The notes under the pieces are model-generated. The model made no database searches, was not told the origin of the DNA, and saw nothing but the letters and a program-made list of their open reading frames with translations. A DNA stretch of 37,137 nt from JBAVQS01 sp049694275 (GTDB lineage: Bacteria; Chloroflexota; Anaerolineae; UBA4142; SHND01), in NCBI GenBank assembly GCA_049694275.1, contig JBAVQS010000308.1, positions 1 through 37,137 on the forward strand, read 5' to 3'. Below are positions 33,864 through 37,137 of the stretch, piece by piece. The translations under genes and the position numbers were made by a program. How positions within the stretch are numbered: the first letter of the stretch is position 1; the number at the start of each line of letters is the position of its first letter.

Positions 33864-34068
33864 GGGCTTGACCTTCCTGTACCGGGATCCTGGGCTGTCC
33901 GTTGCCATTGAGCTGGTCGCGAATTCGCATATAGTCATCAAAGCTGATCATGACGACCATTGGTCGCCCAAAGTTCTCGACGATTAATTGCTCGCCGTGA
34001 AACTTGACACGCTCCATCAGGTCGCGGGTCTTGAGCCGCAGTTCGGTTGCCGTGACTTTGCCTTCCAT
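33853..34068 (-). CDS. Phd/YefM-like antitoxin-type small protein (cassette B, first gene)
   Basis: A 71-residue protein with TATELRLKTRDLMERVKFHG, QLIVENFGRPMVVMISFDDY and a short charged end. It is the close paralogue of the 31106-31330 protein and belongs to the Phd/YefM-like fold. The ATG at 34068 has a strong GAGGAGG seven bases upstream, and a promoter lies at 34139-34167. Its end overlaps the SPFH start by 11 bases, so the two are translated together in the position where a toxin gene would normally stand. A function as an autorepressor sensing SPFH status is a hypothesis only. Confidence 0.75.
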   Translation of the reverse strand: MEGKVTATELRLKTRDLMERVKFHGEQLIVENFGRPMVVMISFDDYMRIRDQLNGNGQPRIPVQEGQAHEI

Positions 34069-34138
34069 AAACGCCCTCCTCGGGATTATGGCCTCGACGC
34101 GGGAAAAAAGAAAACTGGAAGTTTATATAATTATCACG

Positions 34139-34167
34139 ATTATAACAGATTTAGATATTTAATTAAA
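34139..34167 (-). promoter_or_regulatory. Promoter for cassette B in an AT-rich island
   Basis: On the minus strand a perfect TATAAT (complement of 34139-34144) lies 17 bases from TTTAAT (complement of 34162-34167). The -10 box is one arm of an inverted repeat, TATAAT (34126-34131), seven bases, ATTATA (34139-34144), that could be an operator for the Phd-like product. The 219 bases between 34068 and 34288 hold no gene. Confidence 0.5.
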
Positions 34168-34287
34168 CCCTATGGGACTACTTTCCTATCAACCCCGGAC
34201 GCGTGGTTTCTGGAGAGCGGTTTGGGTCTTTTAGTGTACAATAATACGGAAGGAAAAGGGTTCGAGAATCCGATCCCGGTTACAAAT

Positions 34288-37137
34288 ATGATGACCAGTA
34301 AACTGACCCGCGTGCTGGAGACTGAACTGCGGAGTGCGATTCGCGGTGAGGTCCGGTTCGGCGCTGGCGACCGCGCCCTTTATGCCACCGATTCGTCCAA
34401 CTATCGACAGGTACCCATCGGCGTGGTAACGCCGCAGGATACAACGGATGTGATTCGAACGATCTCGCTCTGCCGCGATTTTGGTGTACCCGTTCTCCCG
34501 CGTGGAGCCGGGACGAGCCTGGCAGGGCAAACATGCAATGTCGCCGTCGTCGTCGACATGAGTAAGTACATGAACCGGGTGATCGAGCTGAACCCCGAAC
34601 AGCAGTGGGCGCGCGTCCAGCCGGGCCTCGTCCTCGATAACCTGCGCCGCGAGGCTGAGCGCCATCACTTGACCTATGGCCCCGATCCGGCAACACACAA
34701 CCGCTGCACGCTCGGCGGCATGATTGGCAATAATTCGTGCGGGGCGCATTCGATCATGGCGGGCAAGACCGACGACAATATCCAGGAGCTGGATATCATC
34801 ACCTATGGCGGCCTCCGCCTGCGCGTCGGCGAGACGAGCGAGGACCAGTTGGGGCAATTGATGGCGGCGGGCGGTCCCCTGGGCGAAATCTATACGCGGC
34901 TGAAATCGATTCGCGATCGCTATGCCGATCTGATTCGGGCGAGGTTTCCCAAAATTCCCCGACGAGTATCGGGCTATGCGCTGGAGCATCTGCTGCCGGA
35001 GAATGGGTTTAACGTGGCGCGGGCGCTCGTCGGCACAGAGGGGACCTGCGTCACTGTTCTCGAAGCGACCGTGCACTTGGTCCACAGCCCGCCCGCGCGG
35101 ACGCTTGTCGTACTCGGCTATCCGGACATTTATCGCGGGTGTGATCATGTCGTCGAGATCATGTCCTATCACCCCATTGGACTGGAGGGGTTTGACGATT
35201 TGCTGGTCGCGGCGATGCACAAAAAGCGGTTGCAACTGGACGATATTGCGCTCTTGCCAGCAGGGGGTGGGTGGTTGCTCGTCGAGTTTGGCGCAGAGAC
35301 CCGGGCCGAAGCAAATGCCCAGGCGCGGGAATTCATGACCGCCTTTAGTCGCCACCGCGACGCGCCCGCGATGCGGGTGTTTGACGATCCTAAACAGGCG
35401 GAGCGTATCTGGGCGGTGCGCGAAGGGGGCGTCGGCGCGACGGCATTTGTGCCGGGAGAGCCGCCCTTTTGGCCCGGTTGGGAGGATTCGGCGGCGCCGC
35501 CTGAGCGATTTGCGGACTATATGCGCGATCTGCGTGCGCTTATGATGCGCTATGAATATGACGGCGCTTTTTATGGGCATATGGGGCATGGCTGTCTGCA
35601 CACGCGTATCAACTTTGATCTGATCACCGCGCCCGGCATTGCCAAATTTCGCGCATTTGTGGAGGATGCAGCCGACCTGGTCGTCCGCTATGGCGGCTCG
35701 CTCTCAGGTGAGCACGGCGATGGGCAGGCGCGCGCTGAGCTCCTCGGCAAGATGTATGGGGCGGAGCTGGTTGACGCGTTCCGCGAGTTCAAGGCCGCCT
35801 GGGACCCGCAGAACAAGATGAATCCCGGCAAGGTGGTTGATCCGTACCGCCTGGATGAAAACCTGCGCCTGGGCGCCGGCTATGCGCCGCCGCGCGTCGA
35901 GACCCATTTTCATTTTCCGAGCGACGAGGGACGCTTTGCCCATGCGGCGCTCCGCTGTGTGGGCGTGGGAAAATGCCGCCGCCTCGATGGTGGGACGATG
36001 TGTCCCAGCTATATGGTGACTCTGGAGGAAAAGCACTCGACGCGCGGGCGCGCACACCTTTTGTTTGAGATGATGCAAGGCCAGGTGATCGGCAAGCAGG
36101 GGTGGCGTGACGAGAGTGTCAAGGAGGCGCTCGACCTCTGCTTGGCCTGCAAGGGTTGTAAGAATGAGTGCCCGGCGCGGGTGGACATGGCAACCTACAA
36201 GGCCGAGTTCCTGGCGCATTACTATCAGGGCCGGCCGCGTCCCATGATCGGCTATCTCGTCGGACAGATCTACTGGTGGGCGGAGCTCGCCGCCTTTGCG
36301 CCCGCGCTCGCCAACCTCTTTACCCAGACCCCCGTACTGCGTGACGTTGTCAAATGGGCCGGGGGAATCGCGCCACAGCGGCGCATCCCCGCGTTTGCCG
36401 CGCAGACCTTCAAGCAGTGGTTTGCGCAGCGGGCGGTGCGAACGGCCCAACCACCGGGGCGCGAGCGGCCGCGCGTGCTCCTCTGGGCCGATACCTTTAA
36501 CAATCATTTCACCCCGGAGGTGGCGAAAGCGGCCTTCGAGGTGCTGGAACTGGCGGGCTATGAGGTGATGGTCCCGCGCGTCTCGCTCTGCTGCGGTCGC
36601 CCGCTCTATGATTTCGGTTTCCTCGACGAGGCGAAATTCCTGCTGCGGCAGGTGTTGACCACCCTCGCCCCCGAGATCGAGGCCGGCATCCCGGTCGTCG
36701 GGCTAGAGCCGAGCTGCATTGCCGTTTTCCGCGACGAGCTGCCTAACCTGTTCCCGAACGGCCGATTCGCGCAACGCCTCTCGGCACAATCCTTTCTCCT
36801 GAGCGAGTTCCTGGAACGCGAGGGACGCACAGACCTCATCCCGCGACTGCCGCGCCAGGCGCTTGTGCACGGGCACTGCCATCACAAGGCGGTGATGGGG
36901 ATGAAGGCGGAGAATGCCGTGCTGAGCAAGCTTGGTCTCGACTACCAGCTCCTCGATTCCGGGTGCTGCGGCATGGCCGGTGCCTTTGGATTCGAGCGGG
37001 GCGACCATTACGATGTTTCGATCAAGGCCGGGGAACGGGTTTTGCTCCCTGCCGTAAGGGGCGCCGCCCGTGATACGTTGATTATCGCTGATGGTTTTAG
37101 CTGTCGAGAACAGATTGCGCAGACGACGAACCGGCGC
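34288..37137 (+). CDS. FAD-linked oxidase / Fe-S oxidoreductase fusion (YdiJ/D-lactate or D-2-hydroxyacid dehydrogenase-like), 3' partial
   Basis: 950 codons are open to the window edge. Residues about 1-530 form a FAD-binding PCMH domain (PVLPRGAGTSLAGQ; GGMIGNNSCGAHS) and a GlcD/Dld-type cap with the metal-site motifs YGHMGHGCLHTR and SGEHGDGQAR. Residues about 545-950 are GlcF-like. One cluster site is canonical (CLACKGCKNECP). The other reads CVGVGKCRRLDGGTMCP, a variant spacing. Two CCG-type sites follow (VSLCCGRP, near 770; DSGCCGMAG, near 895). It probably oxidises a D-2-hydroxyacid such as lactate, glycolate or 2-hydroxyglutarate and passes electrons through Fe-S clusters to the respiratory chain. 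The fusion is usually about 950-1020 residues, so little is missing. The ATG at 34288 (or 34291) has no clear ribosome-binding site. Confidence 0.88.
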   Translation, partial: MMTSKLTRVLETELRSAIRGEVRFGAGDRALYATDSSNYRQVPIGVVTPQDTTDVIRTISLCRDFGVPVLPRGAGTSLAGQTCNVAVVVDMSKYMNRVIELNPEQQWARVQPGLVLDNLRREAERHHLTYGPDPATHNRCTLGGMIGNNSCGAHSIMAGKTDDNIQELDIITYGGLRLRVGETSEDQLGQLMAAGGPLGEIYTRLKSIRDRYADLIRARFPKIPRRVSGYALEHLLPENGFNVARALVGTEGTCVTVLEATVHLVHSPPARTLVVLGYPDIYRGCDHVVEIMSYHPIGLEGFDDLLVAAMHKKRLQLDDIALLPAGGGWLLVEFGAETRAEANAQAREFMTAFSRHRDAPAMRVFDDPKQAERIWAVREGGVGATAFVPGEPPFWPGWEDSAAPPERFADYMRDLRALMMRYEYDGAFYGHMGHGCLHTRINFDLITAPGIAKFRAFVEDAADLVVRYGGSLSGEHGDGQARAELLGKMYGAELVDAFREFKAAWDPQNKMNPGKVVDPYRLDENLRLGAGYAPPRVETHFHFPSDEGRFAHAALRCVGVGKCRRLDGGTMCPSYMVTLEEKHSTRGRAHLLFEMMQGQVIGKQGWRDESVKEALDLCLACKGCKNECPARVDMATYKAEFLAHYYQGRPRPMIGYLVGQIYWWAELAAFAPALANLFTQTPVLRDVVKWAGGIAPQRRIPAFAAQTFKQWFAQRAVRTAQPPGRERPRVLLWADTFNNHFTPEVAKAAFEVLELAGYEVMVPRVSLCCGRPLYDFGFLDEAKFLLRQVLTTLAPEIEAGIPVVGLEPSCIAVFRDELPNLFPNGRFAQRLSAQSFLLSEFLEREGRTDLIPRLPRQALVHGHCHHKAVMGMKAENAVLSKLGLDYQLLDSGCCGMAGAFGFERGDHYDVSIKAGERVLLPAVRGAARDTLIIADGFSCREQIAQTTNRR

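Noticed and set aside
31106..34287. A toxin gene partner for the Phd/YefM-like proteins
   Set aside because: All frames next to both small genes were examined for RelE/YoeB-, Doc-, PIN- or HigB-like sequence; none was seen, so no toxin-antitoxin pair is annotated.
1..37137. CRISPR array, tRNA, rRNA, transposase or phage gene
   Set aside because: No regularly spaced direct repeats, cloverleaf-like sequence, rRNA signature or recombinase motif was found by reading; the only mobile-like sequence is the non-coding palindromic element at 18805-18930.

Overview
The window looks like a chromosomal segment of a GC-rich, Gram-positive-like or deeply branching bacterium, most probably a member of the Chloroflexota (Anaerolineae-like). 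This is inferred from gene content, not from a marker gene. The supporting features are class III nucleotide cyclases fused to a STAND/AAA ATPase and TPRs behind a double zinc ribbon, GT-C glycosyltransferases with C-terminal beta-sandwich modules, a transporter-HEAT-cNMP-binding fusion, and an interspersed palindrome starting GTAGGGGC. No rRNA, tRNA, CRISPR array, phage gene or transposase gene was seen.

Layout. (1) Positions 1-40 hold the first codons of a minus-strand gene, followed by a divergent promoter region. (2) 331-7412 (+) is a tight three-gene operon of polytopic GT-C type glycosyltransferases, one of them TMEM260/DUF2723-like, carrying one, three and two C-terminal beta-sandwich modules. 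It faces a secreted protein gene (9880-7451, -) across a strong hairpin terminator. (3) 10124-24349 (+) looks like a nucleotide-signalling operon. It holds a transporter-like/HEAT/cNMP-binding protein, a complete cyclase-ATPase-TPR protein, a second cyclase-ATPase 'head' cut off by a palindromic repeat element, and then three tandem TPR 'tail' proteins, each homologous to the missing C-terminal half. (4) guaA (24500-26038, +) follows with its own promoter and a possible 18-codon coupled leader ORF. (5) Two paralogous minus-strand cassettes follow. Cassette A (31330-26047) is Phd/YefM-like small protein, WD40-membrane-SPFH fusion, and TPR-membrane-SPFH-like protein. Cassette B (34068-31732) is Phd/YefM-like small protein, membrane-SPFH protein, and TPR protein. 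(6) 34288-37137 (+) is a two-domain FAD-linked oxidase/Fe-S oxidoreductase running off the right edge.

How the genes may work together. In region 3 a cyclic-nucleotide-binding receptor sits directly upstream of two class III cyclases, so synthesis and sensing of a cyclic nucleotide are probably co-expressed. The tandem tail array suggests exchangeable sensor or scaffold TPR modules for one catalytic head. Region 5 is the best candidate for an undescribed system: a repeated unit of antitoxin-like DNA-binding protein, membrane SPFH scaffold and TPR partner, with overlapping reading frames and no recognisable toxin. One copy has gained a large WD40 receptor. These functional links are inference from domain content and gene order.
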